Positions 24,501 to 35,039 of a stretch of 64,000 nucleotides of DNA are shown in pieces. Every line of letters starts with the position of its first letter. Position 1 is the stretch's first letter. A program made the translations under genes and the position numbers. The notes under the pieces are model-generated. The model ran no database searches. It was given only the letters and a program-made list of their open reading frames with translations, and had not been told where the DNA came from. Origin of the DNA: Taenia hydatigena (taxonomy: Eukaryota; Platyhelminthes; Cestoda; Cyclophyllidea; Taeniidae); the NCBI GenBank assembly GCA_036345935.2, contig JADWOT020000999.1, positions 62,001 through 126,000 of the forward strand, read 5' to 3'.

Positions 24501-27280
24501 CTCCATTACCAGCTACACCATCTTAAAAAATGGAATCGTGAATATCCATCTACTTAATATTCCGGGGCAATTATTTCAAATTGAATGGAACAATTCAACT
24601 GTGCTCTAAATACCAGCAGCCACAGACAAATATTGTGGACAAAATTAAGGACATGTAATTATTTATATATCGAAACGGTTGCAATGCAGGTGGTTTTCAC
24701 CCACCACAAACAGGCATTTAAATTAAATGCGGATAGCGATTACTCACCCAGCGCCAACTGAAGTTGTCAAACTGTCATTTTAAGGATTGAGGATTTCGTC
24801 TCAACATATCATGGCGCAGCTGATTTCCATTATTTTTTATAAAGGAATTCGCTTGAGCCAGATTATGACAAACGCAGACCTGGATACCAAAATAGAGCTT
24901 TCCTCACAGAAAAGAAAGCCATCGATTTGCTCCAATGCCACTGAAATTGCTGTTAAGAGATCAAGAGTAGCTGATTCATTAGATTAGCAAGCAATTGCAA
25001 AAAACAGCACTGCGTAATTTATAGGAAACACTACATGGATAAAAGTTGTTGATTAGCTGCATGCGACTTATTTGGCGGTGCATAGAAATGCCAAAGAATG
25101 GTGCTAACATGAATGCAAAGGAAGTTTAGGAGAGAAAACGGGTGGGATTGAATAGGAATTATTTTTGTCCACCATCTGTGCTCTAAGAAGCATTTTTGGA
25201 TCTCGGAAGGGGGCATGGAACTTGCCCAAAATTTAGTCGCTTTGATTCAGTCCAAGTTCATTGGCGAATGCTAGAGCTAACTAAAGAAACGGATTTTTTG
25301 GATAAAACTGACTCAGCAATGGCGTAGTATAGCTACTCAAACATCTTGTTTTCTAAACGACTTCAAGATGGAACCAGTGAAGCACAGAAGCATGTGATTG
25401 ATAATACGATTGGGGAGTGACACACTTTGGTACAGTGCTTTAAGAACCATTTAGCCCAATTAATCAGACCAGTGGAGCTGTGGAGACCAAAGCTAGTTTA
25501 GCAGTGCAGACTAATGATTTATATGACTCTACTAAAGCGCCGGTTTAAAATAATTTTTGAAGGGAATAGAGAGATGCAGCTACCAGCATTTGGCGAAGAC
25601 AGGGCTCATGGTTCCGAATGGGATGGAGAGGAGTAGTAATGTTTGTTTTCCTAGCTATGGCGCAAACAGCTTAGAGGAATTCCCCCTGGCCCAAGCCAAG
25701 ACGTCACCAAGGCCCTGCAACGGTGAACAGAAGTCACGAAAGTAGCATGAACATAGCACAGTCGAATGATTTGAATGAAGCTGAATAAAATTACGAGCAG
25801 GCGATCCAGGTATTACGATTTTCATATGAAGCGCACTATACATAGTAGTCGAGTTGTATTCACGCTAGGTATTCGGTAAATCCTGTGAGCGGGAAAGCAT
25901 ATGCATCACATAAGTTGGTATAGATCCCTAAAGGGAGACTTCAGGCAGACCTCAACTCATACATGAGTCTACCTTACTGCTGGTCATTTCCGAATCCTCT
26001 CTAATTCGCACATTTTGAGCCAAGATCGGGGGTGAAAAGGATCAGATACGGAAGTGTAAATCACAAACTGAAAGGACTTCAACGCAATGCACTCCATGCA
26101 AGGCCCACTTCGACTTGCGTCTCACATCCCACCATCTCATCATTCGCGCCCAAAGCACATTCACTCATTATTCTGGACTACATCTGCCATTCAACCTTAG
26201 CTTTTCCGTCATCCCTCGTCTCTTATGCCACGCCGCACGTCAGTGCATTTAACTTCCATCCTACCCATACTGATCCATCCATGCTAGAGATTCGCTGCCT
26301 TTTTAAATCCCAAGCCTACCTGCGGGACGAATAATTTCACCAGTTTCAGTCAGACTAACTCGCCACCTAATGAGCTCGGGCACTTAATCTATTTTACAAT
26401 GTCGCCTTTACATTGCGTTCTATCGACTCTCCTGCAATATATACAAGCAAAAATGCAAGCATTCAATGTATACGTATCCTGCTTGCACAGTCAGATGTTG
26501 CTGTTGCTGTATTATCATTTGACTCAGATTTGTATAGAATAGGTAGAGGCATTACGATTATGGCTGCGTCACCCATCTGGTCGATCTTTTGCACTTCCGC
26601 GGGAAAGATTTTAAATCCAACTTGCGACCTCAGACGCCCGCTAGATATTAATTATTAAGGTCATTATTAACCTGTGGAGAAATAAGTCAAATTGAGTTGC
26701 TGATCTATGGCCACTACGGTTCTCGACCTCGCATTTCATCTGCAAATGCGTTGTTATCGTGTCTACACTTGCAGTCAAAATCTCCGAGAAGCTGCTGACA
26801 TGCACTCAGCTCATATCAAATCCACCCCAATCCATCCTGCGTAAAAGCTTTGTAAGGAGCATCGACCTATAGTTCACTGAGTAAACAGATAGAATACAAA
26901 GGCGCGATCAATCAATGTAAAAATAGGAGATCGCAATCTAGGGGCCTCTATGGTTAGCAGCTAACGCTGGCGAACCATAATCATCCTATTTGTGGTCACA
27001 TCTTTGTAGACACCATTATGAGAGCGAAAAGGCAGTCACGCATGGTCAGTTTCATACCTTCTGTCATTTGACATGCCTTCAGAGCTACATTTATTCGAAC
27101 ACGCATGCAGCCTAAAGCCGGAGGGGTTGGTGAAGAGACGGCAGAACTTTTGCCCGTTTACGGAATGAGAAGGCTTGGGGAGCGATGGGTGTCGAGTTGG
27201 ATGCAATCGCGTCACTTATTACTAGATTCTCACCGACGTCACTGACAGGAAGATGGTTGGATTAGCGGTCGTTAACAAAG
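21516..27280. other. No gene recognised
   Basis: Many short frames. The one at 24787-24987 (+) ends in a bipartite basic pattern (KRKPSICSNATEIAVKRSR) resembling a nuclear localisation signal, but it has no known family and no ATG-led gene model. A C/T-rich stretch lies at about 26090-26290. Confidence 0.35.
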
Positions 27281-27353
27281 CACTGGTGGCGGGACTCGAG
27301 CCCGCAATCTTCTGCTCAGAAGGCAGACGCCTTGTCCATTAGGCCACACCAGT
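27281..27353 (-). tRNA. tRNA-Arg (anticodon TCT)
   Basis: This 73-nt intronless gene has a perfect acceptor stem (ACTGGTG/CACCAGT) and discriminator G. The anticodon stem TCTGC/GCAGA has loop CTTCTGA, giving UCU, for AGA codons. Box A reads TGGCCTAATGG and box B GGCTCGAGTCC. The flanks do not resemble repeat R1. No T4 run follows within about 40 nt. Confidence 0.93.
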
Positions 27354-28539
27354 TCCATACATAGATCTTCCCGTTGGCAACTTCCGACCACTGCGTTTTG
27401 GTCTAGTCCCTCTGCCTTGAGTTCACTACTCACTATCTCGTCAGTTCGATTCCCCCCAATACCGGTTCCGCCACACCTACACACCTCCACTCGGTCTTTC
27501 CAACCATATTGCACACCACTCTCGCCCCGAATCCTACCACCCGATCAGTACCACTTAAAAAATGGCAACTCATATTCTGTGCGATTCATCACGTCACTTC
27601 CGTAATTAAGCCATTTGTTTTGTTTCTTTTGTTGATTTTCCCGATATTTTCAATCGTTCCATTAATAAACATGCTTGACGGAATGCAATGCTTCAAAGCA
27701 AAGTTTGATTTGCGATTGACCTTTGCCTCTATAGCTTGCTTCGTGCTAGAGCTGAAGATTTCTTCTCCTTCGAGAAATTGATGCGTTTATTTCGATGTAC
27801 CAGCGTAGCCGATGTTCTGACGCTCTTAGTGATCGCAACTGTCATCGAGGGTTGCTGTACTTAAAATTGTTACGCACAATATTCAAATGAATCGATGCGG
27901 CATTTTTTGCCTTATTAATGCCGCATTGATACTCAGAGAGTCCCTCTTGTGATAGCCTTCCAGGTATCAATGCTCTTTAACTTTGAATAGGGCTAAATTC
28001 CACTCATGTTCGGTCGTAGATGATTGCACATGTTACGAAACCTAAGTAGTGGGCGCGCATTTTTTGACGTTAGTGTTATCTAAATATAAAGCACAAAATT
28101 GCTGCTTTTCGTATGCTACCAAGCCTAATTCAAGCGACCAGCGAAATTGGGTGTTCGATATTAGGACGTAGGCCTTAGATAATAATTAGGATTCTAATAA
28201 GTCGATGAAAAGCTAAATTCTGAGGCTTGCCAGTTACAAATACGACCAGGTAGCTGACATTGTTGATCTTTATTGCGCGAATATTCCTCGTGATGATGGG
28301 TATTTGGGATGGGTGCTGCTTTCGGCATACTTGATTGCGCTTTCGCCACAATCAAAGAAGGTACGAAATTCAATTATTCATCGCACAAATAAGCGTACTT
28401 TTTTCCGGGCTAGCAATGGCTGTTTTATGTAGTCCTAAGCTGTAATGGTAGTGTAAGCGACTAAACAAAGTATCGAAAGGAGTCGTAAAACAACCGACCT
28501 TGTTTGCCCACTCCACAACTATGTGTGCGGTCTAAACGA
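27354..28539. other. No gene recognised
   Basis: A C/T-rich patch lies just upstream of the tRNA-Arg(TCT) gene (27400-27560). Otherwise only short frames. Confidence 0.35.
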
Positions 28540-28935
28540 CCGACCTCTTGACGTCCCCTCGAGAGTTGAACGCAAGTCTTAAGTTATGAAGTCCCCAATG
28601 CTAAACACCATATGCTGGTATTATCGCCGCTGTTGCCACCAAGCAGATGTGATGACCACCACCCCTCCTAATTGCTCGTCAGCGCCGGCTGGCACTTCTG
28701 CTTTGGAAGGTATCTACAGCAAACACAGCCACTGCCACTACTACAGGTGTCATTGGAAGTAGAAGCAGTTCGACTTACGGACACATTGGAACTATTGCAT
28801 TACCGATGCAAAGTGTGGATCGACATGGGGAGGAGGTGTGCTGCTTAATTGCCGCAGCAGATGATGAAGTAGAGGAAGAAGAGGAGAAATGCGAAAATAT
28901 ACTCTTTGAATCCGCAGCCTAATAGGTAACTTAAC
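28540..28935 (-). repeat. Dispersed repeat R1, copy C (inverted, partial)
   Basis: The reverse complement matches 530-1010. Shared blocks include CAGATGTGATGACC, GCCGGCTGGCA, CATTGGAAGTAGAAGCAGTT and GGAGGAGGTGTGCTGCTTAATTG (in part). It ends in the truncated tRNA-Arg remnant, so the break falls within the tRNA. Confidence 0.7.
28905..28930 (+). pseudogene. Truncated tRNA-Arg 5' remnant in repeat R1
   Basis: The sequence AATCCGCAGCCTAATAGGTA matches the 5' third (acceptor plus box A) of the arginine tRNA found in the other R1 copies. Homology stops just after it at an AACTT-rich stretch. It marks the broken end of the inverted R1 copy. Confidence 0.5.
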
Positions 28936-29561
28936 TTAACTTAAGGCGAAAAGCTAATTGTGACCTTTGATGCCAATTGATTACTACAGCAATACGTATA
29001 TCCATGTATCACAAATCGGTTGAACAAATTTTTAAAGTAGCTTGCATAAGAGGTATCACAACACAGATCCTGCCAGGCGTATTTTGATCTCGGCTCGAAG
29101 ATGGCATCCTTACATCAAACCCAAAGTTGTGTTATGTGCTTTAAGCTGGGAATGGAAATGCCTTAACTTCAAGTAAATTTACGTTTAACATCCCCTGGAC
29201 TAGTTCAAATGGTAGAGTGTATGCATAGATGGAAGTGTCTTTGTCTTTTGTACAAGATAAATACCGAGATGCTTTCACAAAATGGTGTTCAGGGGATTTC
29301 GAGTGTGGTTTTACCTCAAGAGTGTGTTTCTACAATCTGCATTAGAATTTTCTTGCAAAAATAGGACGTTTATTACCAACAGTGATCACTTATCACTGTG
29401 TTTGATTCTTTTCACACTTACTTTTCTGTATTTAGGCTAACTTGCTTCCCCAAATCAGCAAGAATTGCTCGAGACAATGCACACTTTACTTCACTGATGG
29501 AAGCCGAATCAAAGGTCCCGCAAAAGGTCCGAACCACACTCTTTGTCCTGCTTTTTCTTAG

Positions 29562-29676
29562 GTCAACCTCACGTGGACGTGAATTTGTCCGCTTTAAGGG
29601 ATACAATAAGTGTCACATCAAATGCCGTTCCGCTGAATTCCTTGGGAGACAGTATCAAGTTCAGCAGCTGACTTAA
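29562..29676 (+). CDS. Possible exon with an RNP1-like motif upstream of CELF
   Basis: A very strong acceptor (long pyrimidine tract ending TTTTTCTTAG at 29561) leads into a frame reading TSRGREFVRFKGYNKC and on to a stop at 29676. SRG..FV.F resembles the start of beta3 in CELF RRM1 or RRM2 (SKGC.FVTF). The rest does not align well, and the Gly-to-Glu change in RNP1 is unfavourable. It has the right strand and lies 0.6 kb upstream of the first CELF exon. No good donor was seen. It may be chance or a relic. Confidence 0.25.
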
Positions 29677-30166
29677 GAGTCTCATTCGTCGTAGACCGCA
29701 TTTATACGCCAAATCATCACAAAAGGGCATTCCATTGCCCATTTATTGAGTAAGGTCATATAAAACAAACAATAGTACTAGTAGTCTTTTTAGTTTATGA
29801 CAAACGCGATAAAAATCACTAATTTTGACACTAACTGGTCCAATGTTAAGTAGAAAGCTAACTTGCTCATCCATGACGCAAGGCACGAGGCGCCGACCCA
29901 AAAGTTATGCAGACTCATGGGCTTGTCCAATCAGATATCTTATTCTCTCATTGATCACTCCCAGTCAATAATGCGCTAGAGCGGGGCTTGTAATTAATCC
30001 ATTAGCGAATAAGCGCTTAGAAAATGGACAACGGACACAACAAAGAAATGTATAAATATCAAAGCTGTGTGGTAGCAGCACTATTAATTTCGAGATTCCG
30101 TGCTAGCGCGACACGTAGCCCTGAATCGTTCATTGTACTGCATTCCTACCCCCATGATTCGTAAAG

Positions 30167-30226
30167 CGGAAGCAGCCAATTCTAACTCTAGTGTTGCATC
30201 TCAAGTTCAGGAGGACAGAAGTTCCA
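30167..30226 (+). CDS. CELF: CELF exon, linker (first exon recognised)
   Basis: This 60-nt exon encodes a stretch beginning [19 protein letters not shown]. It ends in phase 1 at a strong GTGAGT donor (30227). The phase matches the next exon, giving [14 protein letters not shown]. The 5' edge after AAAG at 30163-30166 is a guess, since the frame stays open further upstream. Confidence 0.55.
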
Positions 30227-32362
30227 GTGAGTGCGTTAAATTTATAGTGTTCCTATCAATTGGCATGTTCTTAGGGTTATAAACTTCATTATTTTATTAA
30301 ATCACCCGGTTTCATTATGTATAGGCCAAATGATTTCCTTTCCTGACAATTTGTAGTTTAAAAAAAGATAGTGATAAGCAAGAATTGGCTGAGCTATCTT
30401 CTTTACTTGTTTATGTTTTGACGGTACTCTCAAAAGAGCCACCAAGAGTGGAATATTGCCCCAACCACTGTTTATCCACCCTAGTTTTTATTAGAACACG
30501 CCCAGCGAAGTGACACATTTGAAACCTACTATCTTTTTATATTTAAATGCGCGCTCCTAGGTGAGCTCACCTAAGGCAATTTTTAAGGTTGCAGCTAATT
30601 TTGGTGTGGAAAAGTCACGACCTATTTCGCCATTATTGGACAGGAAGGCCTATCTGCAACTGAAAGAGTGGGCTTGCTATGCAAGTTTAGGAGTCCGTGA
30701 AGTTAGAAAGCACTTTTCGTATTTTCTTTTTCTACTGAAGTCAATTTTGATTTATTTCACAAATACATTCAATTAAACCAAAGATCGTACCTCGGAGGAC
30801 TCCTTTGGCCCAAGAGGACCTAGCCCGTTGACTACTGCAGATGGAATTTCCTCAGTAACCGTAAGTACTTGGAATTGAGCTGCAGTACGGCCGTGACCTA
30901 TCCGTGCCTTGTTGTATTTAACAATGATGATTGCTTTTGATAGGACTCAGATAATGTGTCGCTGATTGCGGCTACTAGTGGACCTTACGAAAGAAACATG
31001 GAAGCAGTTGGATCGATGCCTCTACTCAACGGCTACATGTTGCCATCGAACTCAAGTATGAATCCAGCTGTGACCTCTCTCGGAGGTCATAATATTGCAC
31101 AGCTTACCACAAATTTCCAAATAAATTGCCCCATGGCCGTTACTGCTCCACTTGGCAGTGACCTCGGCCATTGTCCTCCGGCGCTACAATGCGTAAGCAC
31201 ATTCATTTGAGGATTAGCTGAGGAAATTATACTTCTACGATATGCGCAAGGTCATATTCAATGGCTGACGGCTCAAATGCTTCTGAAGGTTACATATGTA
31301 TTCAAAGCCTGAGACAAAAGGGCTGTTCTACCATTGCAGGGCCCCGCAGCAGTTGCACAGATCCCGACAAGTGCAGCGATTTCGTTCCCAGTATGGCCGA
31401 ATCCTGCAGCTGCTGCTATAACCAACAACGCTGGCTTAGCCATCAGCAACACGACTACTGCGCTGGGAGCTAATTACGAGGCCGTAAGAAATAATTCCTT
31501 AGTAATGCGGCCTAATGAATACATGGTAGCTCAACACAACTCACATCAACTCATGCTGCAGCAGCAACAGCAATGTCTTGCTACCGAAGTACTTCATAAT
31601 TACCAACGTTACACGAGTTGGAATGTGCAACTTACAATGCCAAGCACTCCCTCTAACAGCGCAGGTAAGTTGTCGTTTGCCGTCCTTTGCTGCGGAAGTT
31701 ATGCCTTTTCAGCCATTCACAATCGTACATTACTTTTAGCTACAAATCCACCTGTGTGCATCAATCCCCAGTTTGGATATGGTGATTTTATGCTTCTGTT
31801 TTTATTTGCTCATATTCAAAAGATTTTTTTGATGCATTGTCTTCTTTTGCCTTCAACAGCAGTGGCTGCTCAATACCCCGCCCAAGTTGCGAACACCCCT
31901 TTTTACCAAGAGCCCGTTGGACAGGAGTCACTGAGAAGGGGCCCAAAAGGCTCTAACTTATTCATCTTCCATATCCCTCAGGAATGTAGTAAAAAGAATT
32001 TACACGATCTGTTCTCGCCATTTGGGCGAGTATTGAGTGTGAAAATATTTTTGGACAGAACGACAGGCCAAAGCAAAGGCTTTGGCAAGCACACACGTTT
32101 GATTAACTGCCCTTGAAATGGCCACGATCTCTGTTAACCGCTGTGTGTCCATCCACAGGTTTTGTCAGCTATGATAATACAGTGAGTGCGCAGAACGCGA
32201 TACGCGCAATGGACGGATATGCTTTAGGAAGGAAAAGATTAAGAGTTCAATTAAAGCGCCTGGAAGGTAGGTCAATCATAAGCCGCAGGTCTTATCTACT
32301 GTTATAACTCATTCTAGTGCAATTCTGTGTTCCTTCCTTTTTTAGAGGACGATCACGAATGA
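30167..32362 (+). CDS. CELF: CELF/Bruno-family RNA-binding protein, 3' half (7 exons)
   Basis: Joined exons: 30167-30226, 30784-30860, 30944-31192, 31340-31664, 31860-32084, 32159-32266 and 32346-32362. All phases agree and give 352 residues to a TGA stop. The first part is a low-complexity linker rich in Asn, Ser, Ala and Gln, with a short poly-Gln tract. The last third is a full RRM. RNP2 reads LFIFHIP and RNP1 reads KGFGFVSY, followed by [17 protein letters not shown] and [10 protein letters not shown], the signature of CELF RRM3. Family members bind U/GU-rich RNA and control splicing, translation and mRNA decay. The end is LEEDDHE instead of the usual basic KPY-type tail. RRM1 and RRM2 are missing from the model, so the gene is 5' incomplete. 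The first exon's start is the least certain: it has a weak polypyrimidine tract but a good GTGAGT donor. The RRM3 assignment is firm; the exact orthologue is not. Confidence 0.9.
30784..30860 (+). CDS. CELF: CELF exon, linker
   Basis: The exon encodes [20 protein letters not shown] and ISSVT, ending at a consensus GTAAGT donor (30861). An in-frame TAA at 30774-30776 means the exon must start after it. The only workable AG is at 30782-30783, with a modest pyrimidine tract. Confidence 0.7.
30944..31192 (+). CDS. CELF: CELF exon, linker
   Basis: This 83-codon exon is phase 0 at both ends. It is bounded by TTTTGATAG and a GTAAGC donor. The product is a Met/Asn/Ser/Pro-rich linker ([20 protein letters not shown] and following) with no recognisable domain, as expected for the divergent CELF linker between RRM2 and RRM3. 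Confidence 0.8.
31340..31664 (+). CDS. CELF: CELF exon, Ala/Gln-rich linker
   Basis: The exon is entered in phase 0 after CCATTGCAG and left in phase 1 at a consensus GTAAGT (31665). It encodes an Ala-rich stretch ([16 protein letters not shown]) and a Gln tract (MLQQQQQC). This composition is typical of CELF linkers. Confidence 0.85.
31740..31781 (+). CDS. CELF: Possible 42-nt cassette exon of the CELF gene
   Basis: Inside the 195-bp intron, TACTTTTAG precedes 42 nt encoding [13 protein letters not shown]. They end at a weak GTGATT donor. Both edges are phase 1, so inclusion adds 14 residues without a frame change. The acceptor is good and the donor is poor. This is inference from splice signals and phase only. 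Confidence 0.35.
31860..32084 (+). CDS. CELF: CELF exon, first half of RRM3
   Basis: The exon follows a long pyrimidine tract and CAACAG. It encodes a Tyr/Gln/Pro segment, then RRM3 through beta1 (NLFIFHIP), helix 1 ([12 protein letters not shown]), beta2 ([10 protein letters not shown]) and the start of beta3 (SKGF). It ends in phase 1 at a GCAAGC donor, so RNP1 is completed only after splicing. Confidence 0.92.
32085..32158 (+). other. GC-AG intron within CELF RRM3
   Basis: This 74-bp intron begins GCAAGC and ends CCATCCACAG. Splicing here restores the canonical RNP1 motif KGFGFVSY. No GT donor nearby does so. GC-AG introns are a known minority class handled by the major spliceosome, and the other donor positions match consensus well. 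Confidence 0.85.
32159..32266 (+). CDS. CELF: CELF exon, second half of RRM3
   Basis: The exon opens by completing Gly of RNP1 and continues [20 protein letters not shown], then [15 protein letters not shown]. It is bounded by CATCCACAG and a GTAGGT donor at 32267. The match to vertebrate CELF RRM3 is close: an FVSYDN..SAQ.AI..M.G pattern and the KRL.VQLKR beta4 strand. Confidence 0.93.
32346..32362 (+). CDS. CELF: CELF last coding exon and stop
   Basis: After a 79-bp intron ending CCTTCCTTTTTTAG, 15 coding bases (completing Glu, then Asp-Asp-His-Glu) precede TGA at 32360-32362. The phase fits the previous exon exactly. The resulting acidic tail is unlike the usual CELF C-terminus. Confidence 0.75.
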
Positions 32363-32488
32363 TGTACCCTGCCTTTTGACAATTTTACAGCACAAACGGT
32401 AGTCAATCCGATTTTAAAATGGTTAATGCGCTTAGAGATGAGTAAGCTATTGCAGTTTTGGAACTTTGATCCATGACGTTCAATCTTG

Positions 32489-32494
32489 AATAAA
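32489..32494 (+). promoter_or_regulatory. Poly(A) signal AATAAA of the CELF gene
   Basis: A canonical AATAAA lies 127 bp after the CELF stop codon on the same strand. This would give a short 3' UTR of about 150 nt. Later transcript ends are not excluded. Confidence 0.55.
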
Positions 32495-33887
32495 GTTACA
32501 CAGGCCGCTACAATTCTATCATGGTGTTTTGGATGTCGCTACTCAGTGTTTGCCTGGGTGCCACCTAATGTGGTGTATATTTGCCCTTGCCAGTGTTGGT
32601 TCCACCAATTCTCTTGCTCTCGTTGTGTAGCGTAACTATCAGTTTAGGAAGTTTGGGTGACTGCTTTGATGGCTTCCCTCACTTGTGTAAAGAACGCAGC
32701 CATTGCATTGCGAGATATGCCCTGCATGGATTTCAAACATGACTTCACGCATATTTAGTTTAATGCGACGTTTCACGTAGTCACATGCATTAGCACTTTT
32801 TCTCCCTTACTTCCAAATGCGCCAATTTACACAAACACATTTAGACGCACGTTGTATGGCACTGTTTTTAATTTTTCCGCTCCTTATAATGCAATCCTTT
32901 TATTGTTTTAGATGACCAGCCTCTTTGCATCGATCGTCATGCTTATGTAAGATCCAACATATTCCTTCAGTAAATGTTTTGCTTTAATAATCCTTGATTT
33001 TCGGAATAAGGTCACGAAAAGATATGCCTCTTCATAGCCCGCTTATTAACTTTGAACATAAGGTGAGATTTATTACTGGAAGCATATAAGCTAAGAAGGA
33101 ATGTTGTAATCTTTATGCATGCTCTGATTCATCAATCAGTGTGAAAGTGACTTGTTTGTTGTCCTCTGTAACTCTTGCATGAAAACGAATTACGAGTTAA
33201 GGATTGATAATTGGAATGAAAGTAGGGTCTTTTTGTTATAAAGAGTGGAGGGCATTTCCATATAAAATGAATTTAGTAAATGTAAGGTAGTGTTTCCGGG
33301 TGGCGTGTTGTCATGGCGTTTATTCTTTTGCTGGATTACGCAACTGGCTGCTTTTTGATAGGTCGGTCAGATCTAATCAACAGTACCGTGTACTGCGCCC
33401 ATAATGCAGAATTTGGCGTATGGACAAAATCAGCTGCGAACAAATGTTCGGGCCGTCACTGCAGTGTTTGGGATGTTCTGTGGCTCACCCTACATGTAAT
33501 TTCGCTGCACAACGGCTTTGGCTAAGATCGCTTGCTATGGGCTAAATCGGAGAATTGTACAACCTGGTGCATGACTCTGCATTTATAATCGCTACTGTAA
33601 GAACCAATGTAACTGGTGGGTTTGTGCGGTCTGTTATCGGTAATGCTGACGGCATGGCCAGGTTGAACAGGCTTTAATTACCATCAGGCAATGATAGCGA
33701 TGCAAGCAATTGGCATGAGTCAATGCAGAGCATCTTAGTTTAAGCCACGTTGGCCGGGCAAGGTATACGTGGCTGTAAAAGTAGAGCGGCTAATATTTTT
33801 TATACAACTAGTCTTGTCGATGCCAACGACGTGGGATTGGTGATCTCTGGGGTGTTAAACATAGTCAAGGCATCGATTGCTAAGACT
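32495..33887. other. No gene recognised
   Basis: This is downstream of the CELF poly(A) signal. Short frames only; may include alternative 3' UTR. Confidence 0.35.
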
Positions 33888-33905
33888 TTAGGGTTAGGGT
33901 TAGGG
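33888..33905 (+). repeat. Interstitial telomeric repeat (TTAGGG)3
   Basis: Three perfect TTAGGG units are followed by one more G. The run lies in unique-looking sequence and not at a contig end. TTAGGG is the ancestral animal telomere repeat. Confidence 0.9.
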
Positions 33906-34077
33906 GCGTCGTCGCTTTGTACCGTCACCTAGCCAGCGCCCCGGATAACGCGGGGGCTGTGAATAAATACGTGAGATGACCTTCACGCGATCCCGCCTGA
34001 CCTCATAAGCTATCAGAGTCTATGGACGCCTGCACCATTGTCTGTTTCGGCAACTACATTCTACTGTCTCACATCAG

Positions 34078-34103
34078 AGGTCGGGTAAAGAACTACCCGA
34101 CTT
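34078..34103 (+). other. Perfect short hairpin
   Basis: GTCGGGTA and TACCCGAC are separated by AAGAAC and extended by an A-U and a G-U pair. It is a stable stem with a 6-nt loop. It does not match the histone 3' stem-loop or another element I know. Confidence 0.4.
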
Positions 34104-35039
34104 GAGGACAGGTGACTTTAAGGTGAAGGCATGAAAGGTAGCACAAACACTCCTGTTGTAGCAGACTGATTCTCCTTCTCATGATATCAGAATGCATCAC
34201 CAATTCAATGATTCAGTAGTGGGACAAAATAGAGGTTTGTTTGACCCCATGCAACGAGAGCACTGGGCAAAGTCAAAACTGGCTCTTAACTGTAAAGGTA
34301 TTTTTTTCTTCAATTGTCTGCCCATAGCTTGAGTCTTCGTTGCATCATTGAGTGTAAATGTAAATGCAAAGGCAACTTAAGATAACCATGCTGCTTAAAA
34401 TATCACAGCAGGCGAGGCGATATAGTGAAATGTCGACGTGTCTGGCCCATCTTTAGATATCTGCGTCGCTGATGGTTCTGTGGAAAGGCAAAAGTAACGG
34501 GATACGAAGTTGTAAGCAAGATATCATTCAAAGCTCAAACTGGCCTTAAAGCACTGTGTGTAAGGTGTTGAGCTCATTTGCCGTAATTTCGGTCACTGCG
34601 AAAAGGATTGTCGAAGTTGAAGGCGACACTGTTTGGGGTAATTTAGAGTGAAATTAGGGAAGGAAACATGCTGTGCGAAGGCGCTTTCGCCCTTTGTATC
34701 TTTCAGCCCATTCAGCAGCTATAAAGTGAAAGAATTGGGAGGATTCTACGAATGAAGGGGCGAGACTTGAGAACATGGATTAGAGCGGAGACAAACTAAA
34801 GTGCTGGAATGGTCTGCACTCTTCTCCAGCTATTGCGACTTGTGGTCACTTGGTAGTCCTCAAGAAGTAGATAAAGGCACGAGTACAGCTCGCCCTTCGC
34901 AAGTTAGCCCTAAGGAAGCTCTTAACGCATTGCAAGGGTACATCTATTGTTTGACTGCCACACCCTGCCCGCTCAGATGCGACGGCGGCGACTGAGGTCA
35001 ACAAATTGTATCAATATGTCTAGTCGAACCAGATTATGC
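34104..35039. other. No gene recognised
   Basis: Short frames only; nothing repeated or tRNA-like was seen. Confidence 0.35.
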
